This document shows positions 14,328-23,140 of a stretch of 35,901 bases of DNA, piece by piece. The stretch comes from an uncultured Prevotellaceae bacterium. Its GTDB lineage: Bacteria > Bacteroidota > Bacteroidia > Bacteroidales > Muribaculaceae. Where the stretch lies: the NCBI GenBank assembly GCA_900318065.1, contig ONIY01000017.1, positions 1 to 35,901 on the forward strand, given 5' to 3'. Made by a program: the position numbers and the translations under genes. The notes below the pieces were generated by a model that ran no database searches, was not told the origin of the DNA, and saw nothing but the letters and a program-made list of their open reading frames with translations. Each line of letters opens with the position of its first letter. The stretch's first letter is position 1.

Positions 14328-17110
14328 TATCTTCTCTTCTTGCCGTTGCTGGGTTGCACTGTGCTGTTGTTATTATTCTTTACCACCTGCTTTGTATTTT
14401 TACTTGACTTGTGCTGGTGGTGCTGCTCGTCATTGTCATGCTGCTGGGCATGGGCGTTCTTGCCACCCTTGGGGATGTTGATCTTTTGACCAATCACGAT
14501 GTTGTCGCCCTTGATATTGTTGGCCTTGCGAATCGCCTCGGGAGTGGTGCCATACTGCTGTGCGAGCTTGGTGAGGTTTTGACCTTCCTTCACCTCATGC
14601 ACGATGGGCTTGGCAGCCTCACGGCGACGGCGTTCCTCTTCTTCGCGCTTCTTCATAGCCTCGGCAGCCTCTTTTTTCTTCTTCTCGGCTAACTCGGCTT
14701 CATGCTTCTTCTTTGCGTCGGCGTCGCGTTTCTTCTTGGCGGCAGCCTTCTCGTCGGCATTGCGCTTCTTGTCGTTGTCGTTATCGGCAACATTATGTTG
14801 CTTAGCTGCTTGCTGAGGTTTTCCAGCGGTGCCAGGCACCTTGAGGTTTTGCCCTATCTTGATGTTATCGTCGCTCAGGTTGTTGAGTTGCATGAGCACC
14901 TCGGGGGTAGTGCCGTATTGCTGCGCCAGCTTGGTGAGGTTTTGTCCCTCGGTCACCTTGTGGAATGTGGTTGACTGCACCTCGTTCCTCTTCTTGTTGC
15001 CGGTGTTGCTGGCAACATTGCCCTGCTGCTTGCCTTGTTGCTGAGCAACTTTCGAGCCATTAGGAATCTTGATGGTTTGGCCTATCTGGATGTTGTCGTT
15101 GGTCAGGTTGTTGGCTTGCATGATAGCCTCGGGAGTGGTGCCATACTGCTGCGCCAGCTTGGTGAGATTGTCGCCCACGGCAACCTTGTGGTTGGTGGCG
15201 CGGTAGGGAACCTCGGTCTTCTTGCCGGCATTGCTGGGAGTGTTGCCCTGCTTGGGCTGCTGCTGGCTAGCATATTGCTGTCCGTTGCGAGGAATCTTGA
15301 GCACCTGCCCAATCTTGATGTTGGGGTCGGTAATGTTGCTGGCTTGCATGATGGCCTCGGGGGTGGTGCCATACTGCTGCGCCAGCTTGGTGAGGTTCTG
15401 TCCCTCGGTCACCTTGTGGTTGATGGGCTTCTCGGCCTCACGACGGCGACGCTCCTCTTCCTCTCGTTTCTTCTTGGCCTCGGCATCTCTTCGCTTAGCC
15501 TCGGCAATCTCAGCATCGCGCTTGCGCTGAGCAGCGAGTTCGGCTTCGCGTTTCTTCTTAGCTTCGGCGTCGCGTTTCTTCTTAGCCTCGGCGTCACGTT
15601 TCTTGCGAGCTGCCTCTTCCTGCTGGCGCTTCAACTCCTGTTGATAAACCTCCTCGCTATAATCATCGTCGTCGTCATCCACATAGCGGTTGCTGTTGCT
15701 CGAGGAACTCTTGTTGTCATTGTAGGCATAGTTGCCACTGCTGTTACTTGAAGAAGAAGAATAGGAAGAGCCGCTGTTGACAGTGCTGTTCACCAGGTTG
15801 CTTCCCTTGCGCTTGATCTTGAGCACATCGCCATCTTCCACCTCATCTTCATAGCGAATGTTGTTAGACGCCAGCAGTTCGTTAAGGCTCATGCCATAAC
15901 GGCTGGCGATGTCCTGCAAGTCCTCGCCCTCAATCACGGTGTGGTAGATGGTGCCGTCGTTAGGAATCTCATCTTTCTCCTCACCCACGATGTTCTTCAC
16001 ATCGCCAGGCTGCACCTCGTCGCGACGGGCAAACTGGTTGCGGTGATACTTCAAGATTTTCTCCCTTGCCATCGAGTAGCTCTCGATTTGCTGCTTGGGC
16101 AGCACAAGATTATAGGGCTTGATGTTGCCAGGAATCACATCGGTGCGATACTGTGGATTTAGCAGTCTTATCTCCTCGAGAGGGATGTTGAGCACCTGCG
16201 AGATTTGGTGGAAGCTCACGCGGTCGTTCACCTTCACGCTATCGAGCACCAGTGGCTTGCGGGCAAGGGTTGGGTTGATGCCGTGAGCCTGGTAATAGTT
16301 CATGGCATAGCATGTGGCGATAAAGGCGGGCACATAGCCTCGCGTGGTCTTGGGCAGGAAGTTATAGATGCTCCAGAAGTCGGGCTTTTCGATGCCCTGC
16401 TTCTGAGCACGCCTGATGGCTTTGTTCACATTGCCCATGCCGTTATAGGAAGCGGCAATGGCAAGCAGCCAGTCGTTGTAGCGGTCATAGAGTCGTTTCA
16501 AGAATATGGCAGCGCTGTAGCTCGACTTCACTGGGTCGCGGCGCTCGTCAACGAGAGTATTCACCTCCAGTCCATGTCCCTTGGCAGTGATCACCATGAG
16601 TTGCCACAGTCCACTGGCGCCCACCAGCGATGATGCGCTGGGGTTCAACTCCGAGCCTGTCACGGGCAAGTATTTAATAGCCTCGATGTGCTTGGGCGCG
16701 ACACCATTCTCGCTGAGAGCCTTCTCAAAGATGGGCATGTAGAAGTGGTTCAATCCCAGCATTTGAGGCACAAGGTTGCGGTTCTTGTTGCTGAAATATT
16801 GCTCTATGTAGTTTTTCACTAGTGGGTTGAAAGGCATGTCGATGCCCGTGTGCTTCGACAGTTCCTCAAGTCTCTTTCTCAGCTCGCTGTCGGTGGCATC
16901 ACGGTAGTCCTGGCCCTCGGTGTCGAGAATAGCGAAATTGTTGAGATACCAGTTATCGTCGATCTTCACGTTGTTAGGATCGGAGCTAAATGGAAACACT
17001 ATCGACCGGTCGTTGATGGTATACTTGAGCGACTTGTTGTCGGTAGCATTCGCCGTCAAGACCGATGACAGAAGGATGAGTGTAGATGAAAACAGTAAAT
17101 GATATTTCAT
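14327..17110 (-). CDS. MltD-like protein lacking the catalytic Glu, five LysM
   Basis: 927 aa, second paralogue. Signal peptide, MltD N-terminal region and SLT-like domain (about 115-275), one LysM near 390-440, a Ser/Asn linker, a Lys/Arg/Ala/Glu helical repeat (AEAKKKRDAE type), then four more LysM modules each with LTKLAQQYGTTPE. The catalytic position reads PVTGSEL (Gly152, codon GGC) instead of PIIESAL. Motif II is GLWQLMVITAK and motif III ASYNGMGNVNKA. The frame is intact over 2.8 kb, so this is not ordinary decay. LysM binds GlcNAc in glycan strands; with five copies the protein should bind the wall tightly even without cleavage. Confidence 0.88.
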   Translation of the reverse strand: MKYHLLFSSTLILLSSVLTANATDNKSLKYTINDRSIVFPFSSDPNNVKIDDNWYLNNFAILDTEGQDYRDATDSELRKRLEELSKHTGIDMPFNPLVKNYIEQYFSNKNRNLVPQMLGLNHFYMPIFEKALSENGVAPKHIEAIKYLPVTGSELNPSASSLVGASGLWQLMVITAKGHGLEVNTLVDERRDPVKSSYSAAIFLKRLYDRYNDWLLAIAASYNGMGNVNKAIRRAQKQGIEKPDFWSIYNFLPKTTRGYVPAFIATCYAMNYYQAHGINPTLARKPLVLDSVKVNDRVSFHQISQVLNIPLEEIRLLNPQYRTDVIPGNIKPYNLVLPKQQIESYSMAREKILKYHRNQFARRDEVQPGDVKNIVGEEKDEIPNDGTIYHTVIEGEDLQDIASRYGMSLNELLASNNIRYEDEVEDGDVLKIKRKGSNLVNSTVNSGSSYSSSSSNSSGNYAYNDNKSSSSNSNRYVDDDDDDYSEEVYQQELKRQQEEAARKKRDAEAKKKRDAEAKKKREAELAAQRKRDAEIAEAKRRDAEAKKKREEEERRRREAEKPINHKVTEGQNLTKLAQQYGTTPEAIMQASNITDPNIKIGQVLKIPRNGQQYASQQQPKQGNTPSNAGKKTEVPYRATNHKVAVGDNLTKLAQQYGTTPEAIMQANNLTNDNIQIGQTIKIPNGSKVAQQQGKQQGNVASNTGNKKRNEVQSTTFHKVTEGQNLTKLAQQYGTTPEVLMQLNNLSDDNIKIGQNLKVPGTAGKPQQAAKQHNVADNDNDKKRNADEKAAAKKKRDADAKKKHEAELAEKKKKEAAEAMKKREEEERRRREAAKPIVHEVKEGQNLTKLAQQYGTTPEAIRKANNIKGDNIVIGQKINIPKGGKNAHAQQHDNDEQHHQHKSSKNTKQVVKNNNNSTVQPSNGKKRR

Positions 17111-17149
17111 GACTCTATAGTGATTTCTTGTTGTGAGTACAGTGGTGTA

Positions 17150-19177
17150 TTATTTCTTCCTGGGAATCTGGAGAGTTTGTCCTTCCCTGATGTTGTCGCC
17201 CTTGATGTTGTTGGCCTTGCGAATCGCCTCGGGGGTGGTGCCATATTGCTGCGCGAGCTTGGTGAGGTTTTGTCCCGACTTCACCTTGTGGCTGATGGGT
17301 TTCTCGGCCTCGCGACGGCGACGTTCCTCTTCCTCACGCTTCTTCTTGGCCTCGGCCTCGTGTTTTTTCTTCTCGGCAAGCTCAGCCTCTTTTTTCTTCT
17401 TAGCGGCTATCTCGGCCTCACGCTTTTTCTTAGCTTCGGCCTCGCGTTTCTTCTTGGCTTCGGCCTCACGTTTCTTCTTAAGCTCGGCGTCTTGTTTCTT
17501 CTTAGCCTCGGCTTCGCGTTTCTTGAGGGCAGCCTCTTCCTGCTGGCGCTTCAGCTCCTGCTGGTAGACTTCCTCGCTATATTCGCTCTCGTCGTCATCG
17601 AAGTTGTCGTAACGGCTGTCGCGGCTAGTGTTGTATTGAGATTCCTGGTTGTAGGAGTCGCTCTTCTTTCTTCTCTCGGGCACAGGGCGGTTGTCGCTGC
17701 CACTGTGACCGTTGCTATTGTAGTCGTTGTCGTTATAATTGTTGTTGCCATAGTAACCGCCACTGTTGTTTTTCTTAGTGGGGGTGCTGTTGTAAAGCTT
17801 GCTCAGCTCGTCGTCGGCGTCGCTTGAACTGTTGTACTTGTCGTCACCGTCTTCGCCAGAGTTGATGTACTTCTCGTCGTCATAATCCTGCTTATTTCCA
17901 GTGGAGGCAATGTTGCCTTGCTGGCTCTTGTTGCGCCTGCTGCTGGTGGTCATCACCTTCAGGATTGTGCCTGGCTCCAATTGATCATATTCCGACTCCA
18001 GCTTGTTGAGTGTCAACAGGTCGTCGATTTTCATGCTATACATGTCGGCAATGGCAAATATGTCCTCTCCCTCTTTAACCTCATGATCCTGGAGGAAGTC
18101 CTCGCCGCCACCTTCGTTGCTGCGACGGTAGTTGTAGATCTTGTCCTCTTCCTCGATGAAGCTCATAATCTGCTGCGAGGGAAGGGCGAGTGTGTAGGGG
18201 CGCACATTTCCAGGAATCACGTCGCCGCGATACTGTGGATTCAAGACCCTGATCTCATCCATTGGGATTTTCAGCACATTAGAGATTTGGCTGAACGACA
18301 CACGCTTGTTAACCTGCACGGTATCGATGATGAGAGGGCGGTCGGGATACTTGGGGTTGATGCCATGCTCGCGGTAGTAGGTCATCACATAGTTGGCAGC
18401 GATAAACGCTGGCACATAGCCACGAGTTTCCTTGGGCAGGTAGTTGTAGATTTCCCAGAAGTCGGGATGCTCGGTGCCCACTCGCTTCATCGCTTTGTTG
18501 ACATTGCCAGGGCCACAGTTGTAGGCAGCAATGGCAAGCGACCAGTCGCCATAGGTGTCATAGAGCTTCTGGAAGAACACAGCAGCCTTCTCGCTCGAGA
18601 CGTAGGGGTCGCGGCGTGCATCGACCTGGCTGGTCACCTCCATGCCTATACCCTTGGCTGTCGAGGGCATGAACTGCCACAGGCCGCCGGCACCGGCAGG
18701 CGACACGGCATTGGGGTTGAGTGCGCTCTCAATAATGGGGATATACTTGAGCTCAAGTGGCATGTTGTGGCGCTCAAGGGCAGCCTCAAAGATGGGCATA
18801 TAGTAGGAACTCATACCCACTAGTTGCGCCACCAGAGTGCGTCCTTTCACCACATATCTCTCGATATAGCTTTTCACGATTTGGTTGAATGGCATCTCGA
18901 TTGAAGTGGGCAGTTTTTGCAGTCTCTCCTTGTACACCCTGTCGCTCACGGTGCCGGTGTTGGTGCTATAGCTGCTGTTGAAATCAAAATCCCTGAGATA
19001 CCAGCTCTCCATCATCTCCTTGGTATCGCTCTCAAAGCTCGAGGGGTAATGGATAGCATTGTCGGTAATCGACTCCTTGATTGAGAGCACGTTCTTGCGC
19101 TTGGTGTCGGGTGCCGCCCAAGCAGTCGATAATGTTATTAACGATAGTGTTGTTAGAATTAAAATTCGATATTTCAT
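17150..19177 (-). CDS. mltD: Membrane-bound lytic transglycosylase MltD, two LysM
   Basis: 675 aa, the intact paralogue. Signal peptide (WAA), SLT domain about 110-275 with PIIESALNPNAVSPAGAGGL (catalytic Glu150-Ser151), GLWQFMPSTAKG and AYNCGPGNVNKA, all canonical. LysM 1 lies near 375-425, then a Ser/Asn/Asp linker, a long Lys/Glu/Ala charged helix (about 545-620) and a C-terminal LysM. It cleaves between MurNAc and GlcNAc to give 1,6-anhydro ends during wall growth. It is encoded 27 bp after DUF5683 in the parB operon, as in other Bacteroidales. Confidence 0.93.
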   Translation of the reverse strand: MKYRILILTTLSLITLSTAWAAPDTKRKNVLSIKESITDNAIHYPSSFESDTKEMMESWYLRDFDFNSSYSTNTGTVSDRVYKERLQKLPTSIEMPFNQIVKSYIERYVVKGRTLVAQLVGMSSYYMPIFEAALERHNMPLELKYIPIIESALNPNAVSPAGAGGLWQFMPSTAKGIGMEVTSQVDARRDPYVSSEKAAVFFQKLYDTYGDWSLAIAAYNCGPGNVNKAMKRVGTEHPDFWEIYNYLPKETRGYVPAFIAANYVMTYYREHGINPKYPDRPLIIDTVQVNKRVSFSQISNVLKIPMDEIRVLNPQYRGDVIPGNVRPYTLALPSQQIMSFIEEEDKIYNYRRSNEGGGEDFLQDHEVKEGEDIFAIADMYSMKIDDLLTLNKLESEYDQLEPGTILKVMTTSSRRNKSQQGNIASTGNKQDYDDEKYINSGEDGDDKYNSSSDADDELSKLYNSTPTKKNNSGGYYGNNNYNDNDYNSNGHSGSDNRPVPERRKKSDSYNQESQYNTSRDSRYDNFDDDESEYSEEVYQQELKRQQEEAALKKREAEAKKKQDAELKKKREAEAKKKREAEAKKKREAEIAAKKKKEAELAEKKKHEAEAKKKREEEERRRREAEKPISHKVKSGQNLTKLAQQYGTTPEAIRKANNIKGDNIREGQTLQIPRKK

Positions 19178-19204
19178 GACTATATTTTATGTTCTGAATT
19201 TATT

Positions 19205-19882
19205 TCAAAAGTTCACGTGGCATCCCAGCCCTATCGATGGCAGCCGCGAGTGCTGGTTGTCGATGACAGCAGGTCCCCAGTCCATCGAGAGGTCGGGGCT
19301 CACGTCGAAATGCATCATCGAGGCGTCAACATAGGCATCGACCACGTTGAGCAAGTAGACTGCCGCAATGCCAATGATGCAGATGTCGCGATAGCGCCGG
19401 TAGTAGTCCTTGCGGCTCTTGAGGGTGCTCGTGAGCCAGGTCTTGTCAAGGTCGCTCTCCTGGACCGTGGGTGGATAGAAGTCCATGTAGCTGCGGGTGT
19501 TGGGGTCGTTGTCGGTGATGTCACGATAGGCCTTGCTGTAGTCGTTGAGCATGCGATTGTTCCACGATGTGCCATAGGTGAGTCCCACAAAAGCGCCAAT
19601 CACGATGGGCAGTTTCCAGTAGCGACGGTTGTAGATTTGTCCTGCTCCAGGGCATAACGCCGAGAGCCACATTGCGCGCATGGGGTTAGGGTTGAACTTC
19701 ACCGCCAGGTCGCTCGCCTGCGGGCTCTTTAGGGTTGTGCCGGTGAGCAGTGCAGTGCTGTCGCTCAGGATGATGGTGTCGCCAGAGGCAATGTCACGGT
19801 CGAGCAGCACATTGCCCTGTGCCAGTGAAACAAGCGCAAGCATTGCGCCCAGCATTAGTGCCAGAGCGCGTTTCATTGCCAT
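19205..19882 (-). CDS. DUF5683 membrane protein
   Basis: About 225 aa from ATG 19882; ATGs at 19876 and 19945 are alternatives and all leave a signal peptide (LALMLGAMLALVSLAQ). The core has FNPNPMRAMWLSALCPGAGQIYNRRYWKLPIV, long in DUF5683 proteins, a helix near residue 85-105, a second near 160-180 and VDAYVDASMMHFD. The PGAGQ-YNR-YWK signature is typical of small multi-helix Bacteroidetes membrane proteins in the parAB-mltD neighbourhood. Biochemical role unknown. Confidence 0.8.
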   Translation of the reverse strand: MAMKRALALMLGAMLALVSLAQGNVLLDRDIASGDTIILSDSTALLTGTTLKSPQASDLAVKFNPNPMRAMWLSALCPGAGQIYNRRYWKLPIVIGAFVGLTYGTSWNNRMLNDYSKAYRDITDNDPNTRSYMDFYPPTVQESDLDKTWLTSTLKSRKDYYRRYRDICIIGIAAVYLLNVVDAYVDASMMHFDVSPDLSMDWGPAVIDNQHSRLPSIGLGCHVNF

Positions 19883-19964
19883 ATGTGATGTGTTGCAGCC
19901 TGTATTCACGATGGTTTTGGACTTTGGGCACTGGCGCATTGCCATTGCCGCAAAGCACTATATA

Positions 19965-20843
19965 TTATTTTAAACGATCAAAAATGCTAATTATTCTGTC
20001 AAGGTCGTCGTCGTTGTTGAAGGCAAATGTTATTTTTCCTTTACCCGACGCGTCGCAGGCGAACTTCACTGGCACGCCAAAGGCCTTCGACAGGTGATTG
20101 GTGAGAATGCTAAAATCCTCGTTACCATGGCGTTTTGAGGACTTTTTGCCTTCGTCTTTCCCAGTCTTGGCACTCTCTTGATACTGCTTTGCAAGCTGCT
20201 CTACCTGCCTTACCGATAAACCTTTTTTAAGTGTCTCGTTATATAATTTTAACTGCAAAGCCGGGTCGGTGATGGGCAGCAGTGCACGGGCGTGACCCAT
20301 GTCGAGCTTTTTGTCGCGCAGGCCGCGCTGAATCTCGGCGGGCAACTTGAGAAGGCGCAGGAAGTTGGCTATTGTAGCACGATTCTTGCCAATGCGCTCG
20401 CTCAGGCGCTCTTGAGTGAGGTGATACTGGTCTATGAGCTTGCTCATGGTGAGCGCAATCTCAATGGCATTAAGGTCCTCGCGCTGGATGTTCTCGATGA
20501 GTGCCATCTCGGTGAGCTCGGTGTCGTTGGCCTCACGAATGTAGGCTGGCACCGTTTTGAGCCCTGCCATCTTGGCGGCGCGGTAACGTCGCTCTCCCGA
20601 GATAATCTGGTAGTTATCATCGTCAATCTTGCGCAGCGTGAGAGGCTGGATGATTCCCAGCTCACGAATCGATGCCGCAAGTTCCTCAAGAGCAGCGTTG
20701 TCAAAGGTTGTGCGAGGCTGGTCGGGGTTGGGCGTTATCTGCTTGATGTCGATGTCATTGATACCCTGGGTGGTGGCATCGCTCTGGATGTCGTCCATCG
20801 ATATCAACGAGTCAAGTCCGCGACCTAAAGCGTTTCTCTTCAT
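19965..20843 (-). CDS. parB: Chromosome partitioning protein ParB
   Basis: 292 aa. N-terminal ParA-contact segment (LGRGLDSLI), ParB/Srx CTPase domain with GERRYRAA (83-90) and ENIQREDLN (117-125), a helix-turn-helix region (LSERIGKNRATIANFLRLLKL begins near 145) and a C-terminal dimerisation part. ParB loads at parS and slides as a CTP-bound clamp, guiding origin segregation with ParA. I searched the window for the usual parS palindrome centred on CACGTG and found no convincing copy. It has its own promoter, so it need not depend on parA transcription. Confidence 0.95.
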   Translation of the reverse strand: MKRNALGRGLDSLISMDDIQSDATTQGINDIDIKQITPNPDQPRTTFDNAALEELAASIRELGIIQPLTLRKIDDDNYQIISGERRYRAAKMAGLKTVPAYIREANDTELTEMALIENIQREDLNAIEIALTMSKLIDQYHLTQERLSERIGKNRATIANFLRLLKLPAEIQRGLRDKKLDMGHARALLPITDPALQLKLYNETLKKGLSVRQVEQLAKQYQESAKTGKDEGKKSSKRHGNEDFSILTNHLSKAFGVPVKFACDASGKGKITFAFNNDDDLDRIISIFDRLK

Positions 20844-20887
20844 ATACTATGTATTACTTATTTACAATTATTTTTACTTTCAGCCTG

Positions 20888-20918
20888 CAAAGGTACAAAA
20901 AAAACAGCGAGAAATCAA
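20888..20918 (-). promoter_or_regulatory. Promoter of the parB-DUF5683-mltD operon
   Basis: Minus strand: TTG (20916-20918) then 20 nt then TACCTTTG (20888-20895), a good fit to the -33/-7 consensus, 45 bp before the parB start. It lies inside the parA-parB gap, separating parB from parA transcription. Confidence 0.75.
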
Positions 20919-20937
20919 CTTTATTTGAGAACATTAA

Positions 20938-21000
20938 CAACTGGGAGTAAGTGTTAAGGTTTAGGCTTAAAGGTCAAGGGACAAGGACTAAATTTAAGGG
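20938..21000. repeat. Degenerate AAGT/AAGG tract between parB and parA
   Basis: On plus it reads GGGAGTAAGTGTTAAGGTTTAGG..., an imperfect 7-nt periodicity like the tract at 26066-26130. Weaker than the other tracts. Confidence 0.4.
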
Positions 21001-21032
21001 GATTCCAGCAAATTAGTTAATTCGCTGGAATC
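21001..21032. promoter_or_regulatory. 32-bp near-perfect palindrome between parB and parA
   Basis: Outer arms GATTCCAGC and GCTGGAATC are exact 9-bp inverted repeats; the inner AATTA/TAATT also pairs, leaving one mismatch and a two-base centre. It starts 25 bp beyond the parA stop. No T-run follows on either strand, so it is a poor intrinsic terminator; a protein-binding site is possible. Confidence 0.6.
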
Positions 21033-21057
21033 ACTGTTTTGCCAAAGTGGGCTTTAT

Positions 21058-21831
21058 TTACTGCTTCTCGTTTTCCTTCTCGATGAGTTCCTGAGCGAGC
21101 TGGAGGTGGCTGATGGCGCCTCGACTCTGGGGGTCGTAGAGCAATGCTGGCAGGCCGTGGCTGGGCGCCTCGCTCAAGCGGGTGTTGCGGGGAATGACGG
21201 TGGTGAACACAATGTCGCCAAAGTGGCTCTTGAGTTCCTCGTAGATTTGGTTGGCAAGTCTCAGTCTCGCGTCATACATAGTGAGCAGGAATCCCTCGAT
21301 GTGAAGGCCTGTGTTGAGTTTTGCCTTGATGATGCGCACCGTGTTGAGCAACTTGCTGATACCTTCGAGCGCGAAATACTCGGCTTGAACCGGGATTATC
21401 ACACTATTGGCAGCCGTGAGGGCATTGACGGTGATGAGCCCCAGCGACGGGCTACAGTCGATGAGGATGTAGTCATATTCCTTGTCCAGACTGGCAAGCA
21501 TAGTGCGCAGCACCTTCTCGCGACTGGGCTTGTTGATGAGTTCCAGCTCGGCACCCACGAGGTCGATTCTTGAGCCCAGCACGTCGAGGTTCTCCACCTG
21601 CGAATGCAGCACTGCACTCTTGATGGGATAGTCGTCGACAAGGCACTCGTAGACCGACGATTGCAGCCCTTTTGGGTCGAATCCCAGTCCCGAGGTGGCA
21701 TTGGCCTGCGGGTCGGCGTCAATGAGTAATACCTTCTTTTTTAGTGTTGCCAGCGAAGCGGCAAGGTTGATGGCGGTAGTGGTCTTGCCCACACCACCCT
21801 TTTGATTTGCAATAGCTATTATCTTTGTCAT
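21058..21831 (-). CDS. parA: Chromosome partitioning ATPase ParA
   Basis: 257 aa, standard for small chromosomal ParA/Soj. Deviant Walker A KGGVGKTTT (11-19, with the signature Lys11), LLIDADPQAN (Walker A', 35-44), Walker B YILIDCSPSLG and the VIPRNTRLSEAPSHGLP region usual for Soj. It binds nonspecific DNA as an ATP dimer and moves ParB-parS complexes. No N-terminal helix-turn-helix, so it is a chromosomal rather than plasmid type Ia protein. Encoded upstream of parB on the same strand. Confidence 0.95.
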   Translation of the reverse strand: MTKIIAIANQKGGVGKTTTAINLAASLATLKKKVLLIDADPQANATSGLGFDPKGLQSSVYECLVDDYPIKSAVLHSQVENLDVLGSRIDLVGAELELINKPSREKVLRTMLASLDKEYDYILIDCSPSLGLITVNALTAANSVIIPVQAEYFALEGISKLLNTVRIIKAKLNTGLHIEGFLLTMYDARLRLANQIYEELKSHFGDIVFTTVIPRNTRLSEAPSHGLPALLYDPQSRGAISHLQLAQELIEKENEKQ

Positions 21832-21861
21832 TTTTCCGTTATTCGTTTATTCGATTACATT

Positions 21862-21914
21862 AACTCTCCACTCTGTACTCTCCACTCTGTACTCTGTACT
21901 CTCCACTCTGTACT
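21862..21914 (-). repeat. Tandem repeat after the permease stop
   Basis: On minus, just after the permease stop, the 7-nt units GAGTACA and GAGTGGA alternate about seven times. Noncoding. Confidence 0.8.
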
Positions 21915-21916
21915 CG

Positions 21917-23140
21917 TCACTGAATCCACAACGATTTAATCTTGCGCTTGATGGCTATTACGTTGCCCACGGTGATGAGCGCCATGATCACAATCGCCAC
22001 AATCACAGCGATGACCACTGTGCCGCCGCAGTTGCCCAGCGCCTGGAGCACGGGCAGGTAATAGGCCCTGGCAAGCAGCATGATGACGATGGCAAGCACG
22101 AGTACCACAGCGTTGATGGCAATCACCATGTTGATGTAGGTGCGCGACACTTGTGCAGGCGAGTAACCCAGCAACAGCAGGTCTTGAAGTTTCTTAGTGT
22201 TCTTCTGCAACAGCAGGTAGATGCTGAGCATGAGCACAAAGAACGCCAGCAGGCTGATGATGACGCCCACCACAATGACGATGCTCACAATTAGATTGAG
22301 GAAATACTGTGCCTTGCCTTGCTGCATCTTGTCGCCTGCCACCTGATAGCCGTGATCGTCGAAATAGCGCTGCATCTTCACGTCGCCAGGACTGTTCACC
22401 TCGATGATTAGTCGCGACGGATTGCGGTCGAGACCACTGCCGTAGCGCTCATTGCTCCACTTCATGAACTCCTCGGGAACGATGATGGTGTTGAGACGGT
22501 TAGAGAAGCCCACTATGCGACCTTTCAACGTCTCGTTGTGTCCATTGCCCCGAAGGGTGAACTCCAGTGGCACGCTCGAGACAATGCCCTCACTAATTTG
22601 TGGCAGCCCCTGACTGGCGGCAAACCCAAAGTTGTAGAGCGACAAGTAGTCGCGCGACATGATAACTGGTATCTCGGGCTTGGCGGGGTCGAATTTCCAG
22701 GCACGGTCGGTAACATCGATAAACTCGGTGGGTATCGACTCAAAGAACAGCATCGTCCCCATGGCACGGCCGCCCAAACCGCCCACCGACAGGGTGGCGT
22801 AAAGGCTATAGTCGTTGCTCGAGAACTTGCCCACCTTGCGGCACCAGGGCTGTGCCTCGATGTCGGCAATGGCATCGGGCGAGAATTCGTTGCTGCCACC
22901 CAGCAGAGTGCCAGCAGTCGACACGGCGCGAGTCACGATGAGATAGTCTTTCCTGATGAAACTCTCCTCGTCGTTGAACACCGGTCGCACGTCTTGATGG
23001 AACTGCACTGCCAGTATCACGATGGTGAGGCCTATGAGACTGGCAAGAGAGAATCCCACCAGTTGCGATGGACTGATGTGCGTGCGCAGGAGTTTCCACA
23101 TCAACCCCTTGCTGCTATGGTCTTTGGTTTGATTGCTCAT
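21917..23140 (-). CDS. FtsX-like ABC transporter permease
   Basis: 407 aa. One N-terminal helix (about 28-48), a large periplasmic domain (about 50-275), then three helices (about 280-310, 335-360, 375-395): the MacB/FtsX topology. Such permeases usually work mechanically on lipoproteins, peptides or wall enzymes rather than by importing solutes. The ATG overlaps the stop of the ATPase gene by 4 bp (ATGA). No MacA-type adaptor is nearby. Substrate unknown. Confidence 0.85.
   Translation of the reverse strand: MSNQTKDHSSKGLMWKLLRTHISPSQLVGFSLASLIGLTIVILAVQFHQDVRPVFNDEESFIRKDYLIVTRAVSTAGTLLGGSNEFSPDAIADIEAQPWCRKVGKFSSNDYSLYATLSVGGLGGRAMGTMLFFESIPTEFIDVTDRAWKFDPAKPEIPVIMSRDYLSLYNFGFAASQGLPQISEGIVSSVPLEFTLRGNGHNETLKGRIVGFSNRLNTIIVPEEFMKWSNERYGSGLDRNPSRLIIEVNSPGDVKMQRYFDDHGYQVAGDKMQQGKAQYFLNLIVSIVIVVGVIISLLAFFVLMLSIYLLLQKNTKKLQDLLLLGYSPAQVSRTYINMVIAINAVVLVLAIVIMLLARAYYLPVLQALGNCGGTVVIAVIVAIVIMALITVGNVIAIKRKIKSLWIQ

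Noticed and set aside
14411-17827. Several long plus-strand frames rich in Leu and Val opposite the MltD genes
   Set aside because: They are antisense shadows of the Lys/Glu/Ala and LysM coding repeats.
19211-19225. CACGTG-centred sequence as a parS site
   Set aside because: Only the central hexamer fits; the flanks do not match the parS consensus and it lies in coding sequence of the DUF5683 gene. The CACGTG near 28740 fails for the same reason.
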